From: Gnetum montanum
Lineage: Eukaryota > Streptophyta > Gnetopsida > Gnetales > Gnetaceae
Reading direction: 5' to 3'
Assembly (NCBI GenBank): GCA_015680685.1
Contig: MNCI01007802.1
Coordinates: 731,530-795,529, forward strand
Length of the DNA: 64,000 bases
Shown here: positions 1 through 11,314 of the stretch, piece after piece
Layout: each line of letters starts with the position of its first letter
Numbering within the stretch: the stretch's first letter is position 1
Notes under the pieces: model-generated
What the model saw: the letters and a program-made list of their open reading frames with translations, nothing else
Databases searched by the model: none
Told to the model about the DNA's origin: nothing
Made by a program: the position numbers and the translations under genes

Positions 1-1
1 C

Positions 2-1944
2 TTTGATCATCACCACGATCTGGGCCATAGTAGCCGAAGAGAAGGCAAGAAACATCATCATGGCAATGGTTCCCCTTCTTCTTCTCCTTCATCCCATCAC
101 TCACCCTCTCCTTCCACATCTAGGTGTAGCCACCATGAACATAAAGGTGAGGATAAATGTAAGAAGGACGAAAGACCTTGACGGGAAAGTCAAGAGAGAG
201 GACAAGGGTAAGGACGTAGGGAGAGTAGGGAACAACGAAGACATCATACGCATCATGAAAGAGACGATCATGACGAGCCCCTACTCACAACCTAAAGTAT
301 GCTTGACATAACAGAGGTAGTTAGGATTCCCACAAGGCATTTAAGAGATAGTTGGATCAAAAGATTAGACATGAACAGTATCCCACGATTTGAAGGGGGA
401 TACAATGCTAATCCGCAAAATCATTTACAGGCATTCCATGATGCCTATGCCTTGCAGAATATAGAAAATGAATGGCAAAACCTTAAGTTGTTCCCAAGGA
501 CACTCACCAAGGAAGCAAAGAGCTGGTACTGGTCCTTAGAACTGGAGACCATCAAGAGGTGGAGTACGATGCTAGAATTGTTCAACGATAAGTATTAGAC
601 GTACTCCAGAGTGTCCAATTTGCGTAAGTAGATCCAAGGCTGGAAGCAAGGTATACATGAACCCTTGGATGCTGCCATGACCCACTACTATACATTGTTA
701 CATCGTTGCCCGGGCCATGGGTATGCTCAGAGGGATCAACTTCACCACATCGTGGATGGGCTGAGGCATGAAACTAGAAGAACCCTTGGAACTTATGCCC
801 AAGGGAGACTCTCACAACTTAGAGCCCATGAAGTACATAGCTTGTTGTAGTAAGTAGCAAAAGAAGAAGGTGAGCTACACAAAAGGGAAAGTGTGGAAAA
901 GTACAACTATGATCCCTCTCTTCGAAAGAAGGGAATGAAATTTTGTGATGAAGAGGATGAGTCACCAATCGAAGAGTTGGTGAACTGGAAAACCTTGCCG
1001 ATCCAAAAATTAACAACAGAAATAGTGGCTAAGGTAGATGATGTATGGAGTTCCTTAGACTCTAAAATTGAAACTATCTTAAAAATTGTAGAAGAATCTA
1101 AGGTAGAATAAAGTAGTGACAAAGGTAAGAAAAACTGGAGAGATTTAGGCCCCGCATATAACAAGGGTAAGGGAAAAATCACTAACTTCGATGTGGCTGT
1201 GGACTCTGACACAGACGATGACGGTGGATGTGAGATCTGCCACTATGACCATCCTAAGTTATGTTGCCCCATCATCTCACATCTACAAGAGTCTAGGGTG
1301 TATGCGCTTAATCCAAGACTCAACCAATGGCAAACACCCTGAAGGTTACCTTATCCACAAGGTAACCCAAGGCAGTTCCACCAACCACTAACGTATTATC
1401 CAAGTGGAACTCCACCATAGCCCATCGGACAACATCAGCAGTGGTAATACCCACAGTCATGAGGGATGCCATCGCTAAAACATCAGTACCCTTACCAGCA
1501 GCCTGACCCTTATGGATATTATGTGCAATAGCCGATTTCTCCAAGTGACTCTATGAGTCACTCAACCCCCAACCATTACTACCATGTTCAGGAGTACTTT
1601 AGAAGGACTCCTCCTCCAGGAGACACTCCATACCCACACCATCCTCCTAATCCATCCACACCTCTTCCATGATAAGTAGTTCCCATAACACCTCCTGCTC
1701 CAACAATGCAAGGGGAAATTCCTCCTCAACCGCAGCAACGTCACGCTGCGAAAGCTATAAATATCCAACCTACTGCTGGTTCTGATAGCTGTAAAAAGAG
1801 AAGACCCTACTTTAGAACCAAAAGCCTAGACAAATTCTCACAACAACAAGTGGTTGGGCCCATGTACACTCCTTCACCATCTAACACTTCAGAGCACCCT
1901 TCCATCCAAAATCAGAGCTTAACGCATACGGTTATGTTAACGCA
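2..1944 (+). pseudogene. gag of element A, decayed
   Basis: In the frame starting at base 2, a His/Ser/Lys-rich linker is followed by a capsid-like domain at about 299-850 (LQAFHDAYALQNIENEW, SWYWSLE) that matches the gags of elements B and E. The frame is broken by TGA at 179-181, TAG at 596-598, TAG at 629-631 and TAG at 848-850. A later segment (893-1290) keeps a Cys/His-type sequence (CEICHYDHPKLCC) that resembles a nucleocapsid knuckle. The stops at 179-181 and 629-631 recur at the same codons in element B. Gag would form the virus-like particle. No intact product is possible from this copy. Confidence 0.8.
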
Positions 1945-2563
1945 TACCGTAACTGACTAGATCAAGGTAGGCCACCTTCCCAGGAAACTAACTAACCCTG
2001 GGAGTCCCTTAATCTATTGATAGATCATCGGGAACAAACCACATAGGGCTCTTCTTGACTCAGATTCCAAATTTAATTTGATTTCACAAGAGATGTATCA
2101 CACCTGGAACATGCCACAACTTAAGAAGAGAAACATTCAACTAAAGTTGGCAAACAAATTCATGACCATTCCCTTGGGATTGGTGGAGGACATCATTACC
2201 ACTGTGTGTGGTTGGTCTTACCCAGCTAATTTCCTGGTGATTGAATTCAACAACAACGTAGGGGACTTCCCAATTATAATGGGAAGGGCATGGCTTAGTA
2301 CAATAGACGCATGCCTTAGGATCCACGATCTTTCCTTGGAAATCTCAAAGAAAAACATATGTGGAAAGATCGAGAAGAGGAAAGTTTCATGCATCACATA
2401 CAGTGATTCATCGGGTGATGACATGGAGGAAATGCCTCCATGTAACAGGTGTGCTCTTGAAACTTTGAACCAAAGATGCCTGTGTGTAGCAACCACACAA
2501 GAAGTAGTAGATACCTCATGGTTGAAAGCTACTCAAAGGAGCAACCAAATATGCATGGAATGA
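1945..2563 (+). pseudogene. retroviral-type aspartic protease of element A, inactive
   Basis: The reading frame encodes LLDSDSKFNLI, then a flap-like stretch and GDFPIIMGRAWLST, which corresponds to the conserved I-(I/L)-G-R-x-W-L block of gypsy proteases. The catalytic D-(S/T)-G triad reads D-S-D here (Asp codon 2057-2059, aberrant Asp codon 2063-2065), so activity is unlikely. The open stretch ends at 2563. After it there is only a short remnant before the purine tract at 2725, and the pol genes that should follow are missing. Element B carries the same DSD change. Confidence 0.75.
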
Positions 2564-2724
2564 ACTGACGAAACCCACGTCCATAACGAAAGCATATATA
2601 CATTGGAACATGAGCATCGCCAACTTCCACCCCTTAATCTAAGATCATCAATTGGGAGAAGTTGGGCACTTCTTAGAAATTCAAACAAGCACTCATTATT
2701 TCGGATCTCTCCCTTACAACTCAG

Positions 2725-4680
2725 TCATGGGGGAGATGGCCACCTATACTGATCATATGGGGCCCTCAGTTCTTTTTCGATTTTTTATTTTACACATTTT
2801 TGTTTTACAACGTTTTTGTCTTACACATTTTTTTTTACAAATTTCTTTAACTTTTTTAATTTTTTTTCCAACATCGTGATACTTTTTCCATTTTTGTGTG
2901 TGTTTGTGTGTGATCCACCCTGTAAGTTTGTCCCACAATAAGTGTTCAGACTGATGGTATGAACTGTCTTCATATTGATTGCTAGTGTTTGGCTTTTACC
3001 TTTAAGTCACAATGTTGATACTAAGGTATGTCTCTTTTGATATGGCAGGCAATGAGATCACTTCATCAATCCATCCACTAGTTTCTATGGTCTCTCTCGA
3101 CTTGGAAATGTACAATCCCCTTCTAATAAGAACTTAAACGAATTGGTGACTGGGCATTTCTCAAACTAAGGAATGACTCAAGGATTGAAAAGGGTGTGAC
3201 TTCAAGGGAACTTGATGCTTTTGTTTTGGCCATTCTCTTGGATGCTTGGATGTTTTCTTCTTGAGTTTTCTTGTTGTTCCGATGTTACCAAATTATTGGA
3301 AGCTAAGTTAATAAAAATAATCAAGTCTTTGCATGGTGTGGTTCTCACGCATAAAAACACAAAACACAAAACACAAAAAAAAAAACAAAGAAAGTGAGAA
3401 TTCAAAGCACACCCCTTAGAAAAAAGAAAACTTGGGCTACAAGCACTGGTTATGGAACCAAAAGTGTTCCCTCTAACTAAGGCCCTTCTCGCTTCCCATT
3501 CTCTCATTTTTTTTGTTGGAATGGTGGTGGCTCTTTGGAGATGCATTCTTATTATCCAAGTGGTTGGTTTAGCCGAATGCATTGATGCGAAGTCACTGGA
3601 AGTGGTTGGTTTGAGGCCGGAATTGGAATGAGACTTGCCAAGTCACATTAATCATGAACTACACAAGGGGCTATACACCACCTTGTCCTTGGGATTCCAT
3701 TCTATCCTCTTCTCTTCACCCTTCTCTCCATTGTTCACCTCATTACTGGTTGTATCATTAGTGTATATATTTTGGTAGATACATTGTTTTCTTTTTGGTA
3801 AATTCTTGTGGTTAAGACTTTAACTCTTGTTCCAGATGACATTCCTAGAGCCTACGGACTCTTTGAATGTGGGTTTGTCAGGGCATGAAGGGCATGAGCC
3901 TACTTTGGGGAGGACCCACTGACATTCCTATTTGGAGCATCCATTAACTTATTTCCCTTAACATTTTGCAATTAATTTTATTTTGTTCATTTTCATCTTA
4001 ACATCCATTTCATCGATGACATAGTTGTCCCTTTTTATCTCTCTTTATTACTCCTTTTCTTTCTCAATTCTAACGCTACCGGAGGTTTGCAATTATTCAT
4101 GGGGGTACGGGGCCTGATTTTTTCAATTTTCTCCTAGCCTCAAAATTTTTGATTTTCTTCCTAACCCCTACACCTTTGGTAGTCATTGTTACTATATCTC
4201 TCAATCCATATCAGCCATACCACAACTTAGCCAATGAACCTACACTAAAGCAAGGTATCAATTACATGATGATTCATTTACCCTTGTTAATATAAGATTG
4301 TGTTGTGTGTGTAGATGGCAATCATACAAACAACGGATTGGATTTGGAGCAAACACTTGGAATAGAGTAGCACTAAAGCAGCAATGCAAAGAGCAAGATC
4401 GATGGTGTGCTTATGGATGGACAATGGAAGACGCAATCTTGGCGTTGGCAACAACAACATTTCTTTCTCTTTCTCTCTCTCTCTCAGCTACCAACTAAGG
4501 CCTGATGTCATTGTAATAAGGTGTTCACCCTTGTTGTCATGAACACCATTTTTGTCAAGTCTTGTAATGATGATCCGTTCACAAATCATCCCATTAGTTC
4601 CATTCCCCTCAATAATTCCATACCTTCTTGATATTATTGTAAGGAACTCAAGGATGAGTTTTCATTCAGTCATGGGGGTA
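2725..4680 (+). other. non-coding 3' region of element A with internal and terminal purine tracts
   Basis: This is about 1.95 kb with no convincing ORF. It begins with TCATGGGGGAGATGGCC near 2725, contains a further TCATGGGGG near 4098, and ends with TCATGGGGGTA directly in front of the LTR at 4681, which is the position of a polypurine tract. The box CTTTGGGGAGGACCCACT lies at 3903-3920. Parallel regions exist in elements B, C and E. Athila-type elements carry a long region after pol that can hold an env-like gene; no env-like ORF is visible here. Confidence 0.7.
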
Positions 4681-5725
4681 TGATGAGACGTGATTCGCAC
4701 GAGCCATGATATCGCATCCCATGCAATATTGCGTACATGATATCGCATCGTCCCCTGCAATATCGTGTACGCGATATCGCAGTCCTCCGCCAAATCTATA
4801 AATAAGAGGTGGCACTCCCCTTATTTCCCATCCTAGTCTAGAAGTAGTGGAGCTCTGGCAGTTTGATCACTCCAGAGATAGATTAATTTTCCATGTGCCC
4901 GTAGTAGGAGCCCTAGAGTGAACGGATCTTTATTCGAGCAAAATTGTACCTAAACACAAAGTTATGTATAGCAATAAAGACGAACTTGATTGGATAAACC
5001 TTGCAGTGCATGGAATAAGATTTTATTTTAATTGCTATTTATTGCTTTCCTAGAATGTGGTACGTGTACGAATTGATTACGAGCATCTAAGGATGTGTAC
5101 AATTAGTCAAGGAATCAGCTGCTCGTTGCATGTGGTATGAGTACAACTTGATTACGAGCATCTAGTGTGGCTACTTGGTAACCCAGTGGCGTATTCCAGG
5201 ATCTATGCTTGGTAATCCTAGTGGTAGTCGTGCACGGAAGATGTGTACAGTTAGTCAACGAATCGGCTGCTCATTGCACTTATGCTAGATAGGTTCTCTC
5301 AACCCTTTCCTCCTAGTTAAGTGCCTCAGTACGACCACTTCAAGCACGTGCGTTACGTGCGGTGATTCTAGTAACGATTAGCATTTGGTAGCCACAGTTG
5401 CATAGTTCAAGGTGTGTACGGTAAGTGGGAACAGATGCTGATGCTAGTAAATTTAGACTTAGTCCTTAGTTAGAGTTAGTTAGCTCTCTCATCCCTTCAC
5501 CTTGATAGCATACGAGAAAAACCATCAAAGACCATAAAAATCATATACCTTGGACTTACTTAACCATACACCATGACAACTACAAGTAAGTCTGGGAAGA
5601 CAACAAATGACTAACCCCAAGTGTTTCATGGGGTGTATAGGCATTTAGTCTGTGGAGTTCCACCAGATTGCATGTGCTACGCTTGTTTCGTATGGTTGAG
5701 TGTAGGGGCATCTCACCACTCATCA
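4681..5725 (+). repeat. 3' LTR of element A
   Basis: It starts TGATGAGACG right after a purine tract and ends CACTCATCA. It is homologous over most of its length to both LTRs of element B but about 200-245 bp longer, because of duplicated blocks between about 5050 and 5290. The U3 part contains several copies of the self-complementary decamer GCGATATCGC or close variants (4700-4790), followed by a TATA box. Confidence 0.85.
4797..4806 (+). promoter_or_regulatory. LTR TATA box (element A)
   Basis: TATAAATAAG lies about 115 bp into the LTR, just downstream of the GATATC palindrome cluster. The same string is present at the same place in both LTRs of element B (11395-11404 and 16188-16197) and in the LTRs of element E near 31365 and 49810 in a slightly altered form. 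Confidence 0.6.
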
Positions 5726-6339
5726 ATTTGTATATCAAAAATTTCTTAATCATGGATGAAGAATACATCTTTTGTGTAACTCATCATACACTCTCCCTCT
5801 TGGCCAAATTGAATACTTAATCAAAAGCATAACAAGCTTAGTTAAAAATAAAGTGATCACCTATGTCCTCAATGCTCATCCTATTAAGAGGGATCCTTAA
5901 AGCATAAGAAGCTTATTAAAGCAAATAGACAATCAAGTTAAAATAATTGAAACATCAAAAATTAGAAAAATTAAAGCTTTCAATCACAATCCATAGGGCT
6001 ACTAATTTTTTATTTAACATCCATTTTGTAATATATAATAATGATTTATACAATTTCACTATAGTAAATGAATAGGGGGACATTACCTTCTTTTATAAAT
6101 ATCTTGTTCTAGAATGATCTTGCAACTACAAATTTGAACAATGCATTGCTCAAAGAGTTGTAGGTAGTATAAATGCATTTTTCCTTCAAAAGAAAATATA
6201 GTAAGAATAAATATATATTCAAAACCAACTCCATCATGCCTTTATCCAATCATTAATTCTTTATGGATATATTATATGCCATCTTAGTCTAGCAAATAAA
6301 TATTAGAGAGAGACTTAAGAAATTAACAAGCTTTTCCTA
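5726..6339. other. AT-rich intergenic DNA, no gene seen
   Basis: Flank of element A. I see no ORF of note, no LTR ends and no RNA gene. It may be more of the LINE-like relic that becomes recognisable from about 6340. Confidence 0.5.
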
Positions 6340-6990
6340 CTCCATGGATTTAAAATAAAGACATAGACACAATATGATATTATGCTTCTTAACATAGAGA
6401 TATTTTCCTCAGAAGCTGAAGTTATTTTAGGTTTATAACTTACGCTCATAACCTTTTTGAATTCTTATTAGATAAATAGTTGAAAAAAGTGATGCTGACA
6501 AACCAAGATAAATGTTGGCTTTATGAGAGAGTTTTGACTTAATAAATGGACAATTCAAGAACATATTCTTTATGTTGATCTTAAGGAGTTTTGTAAATTG
6601 GTGAAACAAATAATAATTCAAAAAATTTGGAAAATAATAGAAATAGAAAAACATTTTTATTGGAATAGTAATAGGGGAAGGCTTAATTTAAAGGTAAACT
6701 ATTTATTTGTTGATATTCCTCATCATCTACAATGCAAAATTAGTAATGCATGAATGGAATCTCATCATCTAATAGTTGAAAAAGGTAGATGGCTCAAAAT
6801 TTCATATAAAGAATAAATATGAAACTATGTAATACAAATAGCATTGAAAATAAACATCACATTTTCTTACAATGTCCTACATTTAAACATATTAAACATA
6901 TATAAAATACTATGATTGCAAATTTAATTGATTTATCTAAAAATTTTCAAAACTCATATGATCTATATTTTGGTAATTTTTATAATGATG
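6340..6990 (+). pseudogene. LINE-like reverse transcriptase C-terminal tail, degraded
   Basis: With frame changes, the translation gives pieces typical of the end of plant LINE ORF2 proteins: a QYDIMLL..EAE block near 6375, then a VDIPHHLQCKIS..MESHHL stretch near 6705-6760, and near 6830-6900 a knuckle-like CNTNSIENKHHIFLQCPTF. Homologous pieces occur at 22480-23130 and 29500-29990. The assignment rests on recalled family patterns, not on a search. Element G is inserted at its right edge (TSD CATAG at 7002-7006). Confidence 0.5.
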
Positions 6991-7006
6991 TTTTCAAAAC
7001 TCATAG

Positions 7007-7607
7007 TGTCACATCCCCATTCCCAAATGATGTTGCTAACTAATGAAGATGGTGTTTCTTCATAATAAGTGTTATTGTTATCTTAATAAGACCCGAAAGG
7101 GTAGTTGTAATTGAGACTTGAAAGGGCATGTTGTAATAATAGATGTGTCTCTTAAGGTAACTGTTGGGGGTTTGACCTAAGGCATTTATACTTAGGGTTA
7201 GAGGTCGTGCCAACATGGGAATGGTGAAGCCAGTATAAGCAAGTCATGGGGTGGCAAAGCCAAATTAGGGATAGGAAGCCAGGTGAAGCAAGACAAGAAG
7301 TGGACTAGCCATCCCTCCTGGCTGGGTTATAGGCCTAACTATGGTGGTAGTGATGGATTGCCTCTAAGGGATAGATTCCAAAGGAAGAAAACCCCAAGGA
7401 ACACTCTCAAAGCATGATCTGGATACACTTTTCCATATCAATAAAGCATTCTTTTCTTTCTCTTTTTGCATTTTTCCTATTATTTCCCTTATACATAATG
7501 TTGAGTATTGCATATATTTCGCATTTGGTATATTTTCTTCATAAGCATAATGTCTAATATATCATATATTTGATGTTTAACATGACATCTAGGGATGGGA
7601 TGTCACA
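7007..7607 (+). repeat. 5' LTR of element G
   Basis: It begins TGTCACATCCCC and ends GGGATGTCACA, giving short inverted ends. It aligns throughout with 17327-17930. Internal landmarks shared by both copies include GGGTTTGACCTAA and a pyrimidine-rich stretch (TTCTTTTCTTTCTC) near 7450. It is immediately preceded by CATAG. Confidence 0.88.
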
Positions 7608-7609
7608 AT

Positions 7610-7621
7610 TGGTATTGGAGC
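7610..7621 (+). other. primer-binding site of element G
   Basis: TGGTATTGGAGC starts two bases after the LTR. It differs by two bases from TGGTATCAGAGC, the classic plant site complementary to initiator tRNA-Met, used by many copia and some gypsy elements. It fixes the orientation of the element as plus but does not decide its superfamily. Confidence 0.75.
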
Positions 7622-8207
7622 AAACCATGACCTAAGGACCATTCAAAACCATGGGCCAACTACAACATGAATCAAATGATAAACCTTGAAGCCACAACAC
7701 ATGGAAAGCCATTGATCATCACCAAATGTACCATATATTTGTGATGCAAGCTAGAAAGATACCTTTCCATTGACTTCACAAACAATGGATCAGGCATCTA
7801 GATCCCAACAACCAACAAAATTTCTTTCATGGATATCATTAACCGATGATGATTTGATCATACCTCGTCAAGCCTCATCAATTACAAGATACGTTAGTAA
7901 GATAATGATACACCAATCCACGTAACTCTTACCCATATTAATACTATAATTATTAATTGATTAGGGTCATTGTTAAATTTCTTTCAAGAAAGTTAATAAC
8001 CATGACCGGAATTGATCTTATTTTGTTAAAATTTACTATCCAAGTAATTTAGAAGATTTCAAGTTACCATATGTTAGCCTAGAAATGTCAATCTAACAAA
8101 ATAGGCTAGTTTGGCCATTTTAATTCTTAAAAAAAATTAATTTCATTTTTAACCCTAAAGCTATGTCCAATGCGTAGCACTCATCAAGATGATTCCAATG
8201 GTACAAA
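7622..8207. other. internal leader region of element G, no gene recognised
   Basis: A short open stretch near 7780 could encode MDQASRSQQPTKFLSWIS but stops soon after. Nothing resembles a gag domain. The sequence runs into the assembly gap. Confidence 0.4.
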
Positions 8208-8867
8208 NNNNNNNNNNNNNNNNNNNNNNNNNNNNNNNNNNNNNNNNNNNNNNNNNNNNNNNNNNNNNNNNNNNNNNNNNNNNNNNNNNNNNNNNNNNNN
8301 NNNNNNNNNNNNNNNNNNNNNNNNNNNNNNNNNNNNNNNNNNNNNNNNNNNNNNNNNNNNNNNNNNNNNNNNNNNNNNNNNNNNNNNNNNNNNNNNNNNN
8401 NNNNNNNNNNNNNNNNNNNNNNNNNNNNNNNNNNNNNNNNNNNNNNNNNNNNNNNNNNNNNNNNNNNNNNNNNNNNNNNNNNNNNNNNNNNNNNNNNNNN
8501 NNNNNNNNNNNNNNNNNNNNNNNNNNNNNNNNNNNNNNNNNNNNNNNNNNNNNNNNNNNNNNNNNNNNNNNNNNNNNNNNNNNNNNNNNNNNNNNNNNNN
8601 NNNNNNNNNNNNNNNNNNNNNNNNNNNNNNNNNNNNNNNNNNNNNNNNNNNNNNNNNNNNNNNNNNNNNNNNNNNNNNNNNNNNNNNNNNNNNNNNNNNN
8701 NNNNNNNNNNNNNNNNNNNNNNNNNNNNNNNNNNNNNNNNNNNNNNNNNNNNNNNNNNNNNNNNNNNNNNNNNNNNNNNNNNNNNNNNNNNNNNNNNNNN
8801 NNNNNNNNNNNNNNNNNNNNNNNNNNNNNNNNNNNNNNNNNNNNNNNNNNNNNNNNNNNNNNNNNNN
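8208..8867. other. assembly gap (660 N)
   Basis: An undetermined run of N. Its right edge is a 28-base poly-C tract, a likely cause of the assembly break. Retroelement coding sequence of G could be hidden here, but 660 bases is too small for pol. Confidence 0.95.
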
Positions 8868-9104
8868 CCCCCCCCCCCCCCCCCCCCCCCCCCCCACAAA
8901 CACCACACCATGCTGCACCATGCCTTCCACATTGCCCATCATTGCCTCCCATGCCACCCATCAGTACCTCTTGTGCCACTCATCACTATCACTAGTGCTG
9001 CCCATCACTAGCTCTTGTGTCACTCATCACTGTCTCCAGTGCCACCCATCACTACCTCCCACACTGCCCATCACTACCTCCAATGCTGCCCATCATTACC
9101 TCTA
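8868..9104 (+). repeat. poly-C tract and degenerate ~21-bp minisatellite
   Basis: C28 at 8868-8895 is followed by about eight imperfect copies of a unit of roughly 21 bp built on TGCCCATCACTACCTCC and variants (8925-9104). ORFs running through it and the gap are artefacts. It lies inside element G. Confidence 0.8.
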
Positions 9105-9300
9105 AGGGTAGCCAATAACCATAAATTCTCCATTATATGATAAAAAATTTTCACTGTTTATCAACTGATGAAAAAATTTGAAATTCTGGTCAACTAATGG
9201 AAAATTCAAATTTTTGTCACTAAATTGTTAGTTTAAATTAGGAACTTGCAAAAATAATTTTCAAAATTAGAATTTGGCGTAGTGGTAACAATAGAGATAA

Positions 9301-9378
9301 AAGTTCCACAATTAAGCATGCTTGCTCTCGAGTAGGATTGGGATGGGTAACCTCTCAAGAAGTGTTGTTTTTTGCACC
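9301..9378 (+). pseudogene. 5S rRNA-like fragment (internal promoter half)
   Basis: The segment matches the 3' two thirds of plant 5S rRNA as I remember it: AAGTTCCACAATTAAGCATG corresponds to the A-box region (5S has CGCAGTTAAGCGTGCT), GAGTAGGATTGGGATGGGTA to the IE/C-box region (GGATGGGTGACCTCC), and TTTGCACC to the 3' end. The 5' third is absent or unrecognisable. It may be a dead 5S copy, a 5S-derived SINE, or a relic of a Cassandra-type LTR, which is known to carry 5S sequence. It lies inside element G. Confidence 0.65.
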
Positions 9379-10203
9379 AAAGTACTTAGACTCCATAAGC
9401 CATAGCTTTTGATCTTGGAAATCTTTTTTGATGAATGAAGAGTTTTTTCCTATAGATTTCAACCTTTTGAGCTTAATGGTGGAGTTAGATCGATCCCAGA
9501 GAAACCCTAAAAATTAGTTGTTACTCCTTGACCAATATAGTGCCTAGAGATCCTCAAAAGTTTAATTTTCACACAACTTGAGCATATGATGTCCGTTTTC
9601 AACATATGAATAGTCATTTCTAACATTTTTCACCCTTCTAAACTCAATGGTGAGGTCAAATTTATCATCCAAGCATCCTATAATTCAATGATATTATAAA
9701 TTCAACATTTTAGGCTTTAATATTTAGTACATAACCCTTACAAATGGTCTTAAGTTTACTATGGCATGTCATTAGTTACACTGTCGAAGTTAGTGTTCTC
9801 AAGCAAGGTAGAAAGGTCATAAAAAATAATATAGTTAAATATTACTAAAAATCAAGTAATGTAATTATATATTACTAAAATTAGTTAATATAGCTACATA
9901 TTATTATATGATGTTGTTAAATATTACTAAAATTAGATAATATAATTATAAAAATAGATAATATAGTTATTTTGTTGATGTATTTTGTTATTAGTCGATG
10001 TATTAGTTAATGAATAGTTGATGTTAGAGAATTAGTTGAAGAAACAGGAACAATATTCAAGTATCAAGAAAGGGCATATTAATCCATTCTACAATCAAAA
10101 CATAGGGCAAAACAACATGGAGAATCAAAATATCATTTCAACAAGGAATATGATACTCATGAAGAGAAATGATCTAGACATGAATCCAAGAATGAGAATG
10201 AAA

Positions 10204-11242
10204 GTTGCAACATACAACATGCTTGCAAGATCCCTAGTGAGAGAGAAACAATATCCACTATGTCCATCATGGGCTTTGGATTGGCACGAATATTGATAGT
10301 TGTGTATCTTAGCAGAATTACAAGATTTGGATGCTGATGTATTGTGCTTACAAAAAGTTTTACCATAGGAATTTCTATATCAATTCCAACCAGATTTGGA
10401 AAAGATAGGATACATAGGTATTTATAAGTAAAAGGTTCTTATGAAAGTTCTTCTTTTGAGTCATACAGATTAGCATATTGTAGAAATTACAACATGGATG
10501 ACTGTGCAATCTTTTATAAAGAAGCTAAATTTGAATTGGTACAAATATTTGAATGGAGTTTAGAAAATATGATTTTTGAAATTCCAAAACTTCAAGCGAT
10601 GGACAAGAAAAAACAATCAAGACAATGATTCTAAGAGTTCATCTATCAGGAAAATGTGTATGCATGGTTAACACATTTAATTGCCACACCAACATATTCA
10701 AATGTTAGACTTTGTCAAGGAGCATACTTGATTAAGCAAATAGAAGAAAGTTTGAAGAAGAAGTTATTCCTAAATTGTACTGATCCAATTCCATTTATTC
10801 TTTATGGAGACTTTAATGCAAAAGTTGGAAGTAGTGTTTATCAATTCTTAAAATATGGATCTGTAAAGAAATCTTTGGAAGATGAACCTAACTTGAAAAA
10901 GACGTTTCCATCAATTCAACATGCAATTCCATTAGCCAATGCATATTCTGCTTACTTTGAATCTTTAGTAAATAAATCAAATTCTAGAATTCAGGAACAA
11001 ATGATGTTGATGGATAACACTCATCAAGAATCACAATCTACAAATTAATTTGCAATGATTGATGAAGATGGATCAACAACATTCTTCATTGAGACTTTGG
11101 ATTATATTTGGTATGATGCCTGATTCTTTCAAGTTACCAAGTTACTAGAGTTGATTTCTAAAGAAGAAGTTGAGAAGAATCAAGATCAAGCCTTACCATC
11201 CCAAACAAGACCATCTGATCACATACCACTTATGGTATAATT
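10204..11242 (+). pseudogene. CCR4-type poly(A) deadenylase pseudogene, intronless, inside element G
   Basis: In-order blocks of the endonuclease/exonuclease/phosphatase (EEP) fold of CCR4 are visible: VATYNMLARSLV and CPSWALDWHEY (10204-10295), LAELQDLDADVLCLQKV (10310-10360, normally ...CLQEV with the metal-binding Glu), a DDCAIFYK block (10499-10522), a THLIATPTYSNVRLCQ block (near 10670-10720), ILYGDFNA (10798-10821, the metal-binding D-x-N), TLDYIWYD (11095-11118), and PSDHIPLM (11213-11236, the catalytic Asp-His). These blocks span several exons in known plant CCR4 genes, yet here they are contiguous, which suggests an RNA-derived copy. Stops and frameshifts, and Glu to Lys in LQEV, show it is dead. 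CCR4 proteins shorten mRNA poly(A) tails. Element B is inserted about 70 bp downstream. Confidence 0.78.
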
Positions 11243-11314
11243 ACAATTACTCTCATAAGTTCATAAGGTTGATCAAGATCAAGAAGTATCTCACTCTTAC
11301 TTTTATTTGATGAT

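Larger units (their letters stand above)
1..5725 (+). mobile_element. Element A: Ty3/gypsy LTR retrotransposon, 5' end outside window
   Basis: The window opens inside gag. In order it shows decayed gag, decayed protease, a long non-coding 3' region, a purine tract and a 3' LTR. No reverse transcriptase or integrase lies between protease and the non-coding region, so the element is non-autonomous. It aligns along most of its length with element B (11315-16919), including the lesions in gag. The left LTR and left target-site copy are outside the window, so its boundaries cannot be fully proven. Confidence 0.85.

Noticed and set aside
8120-9105. Long ORFs of 257-311 codons through the N gap
   Set aside because: They are created by undetermined bases and the poly-C tract.
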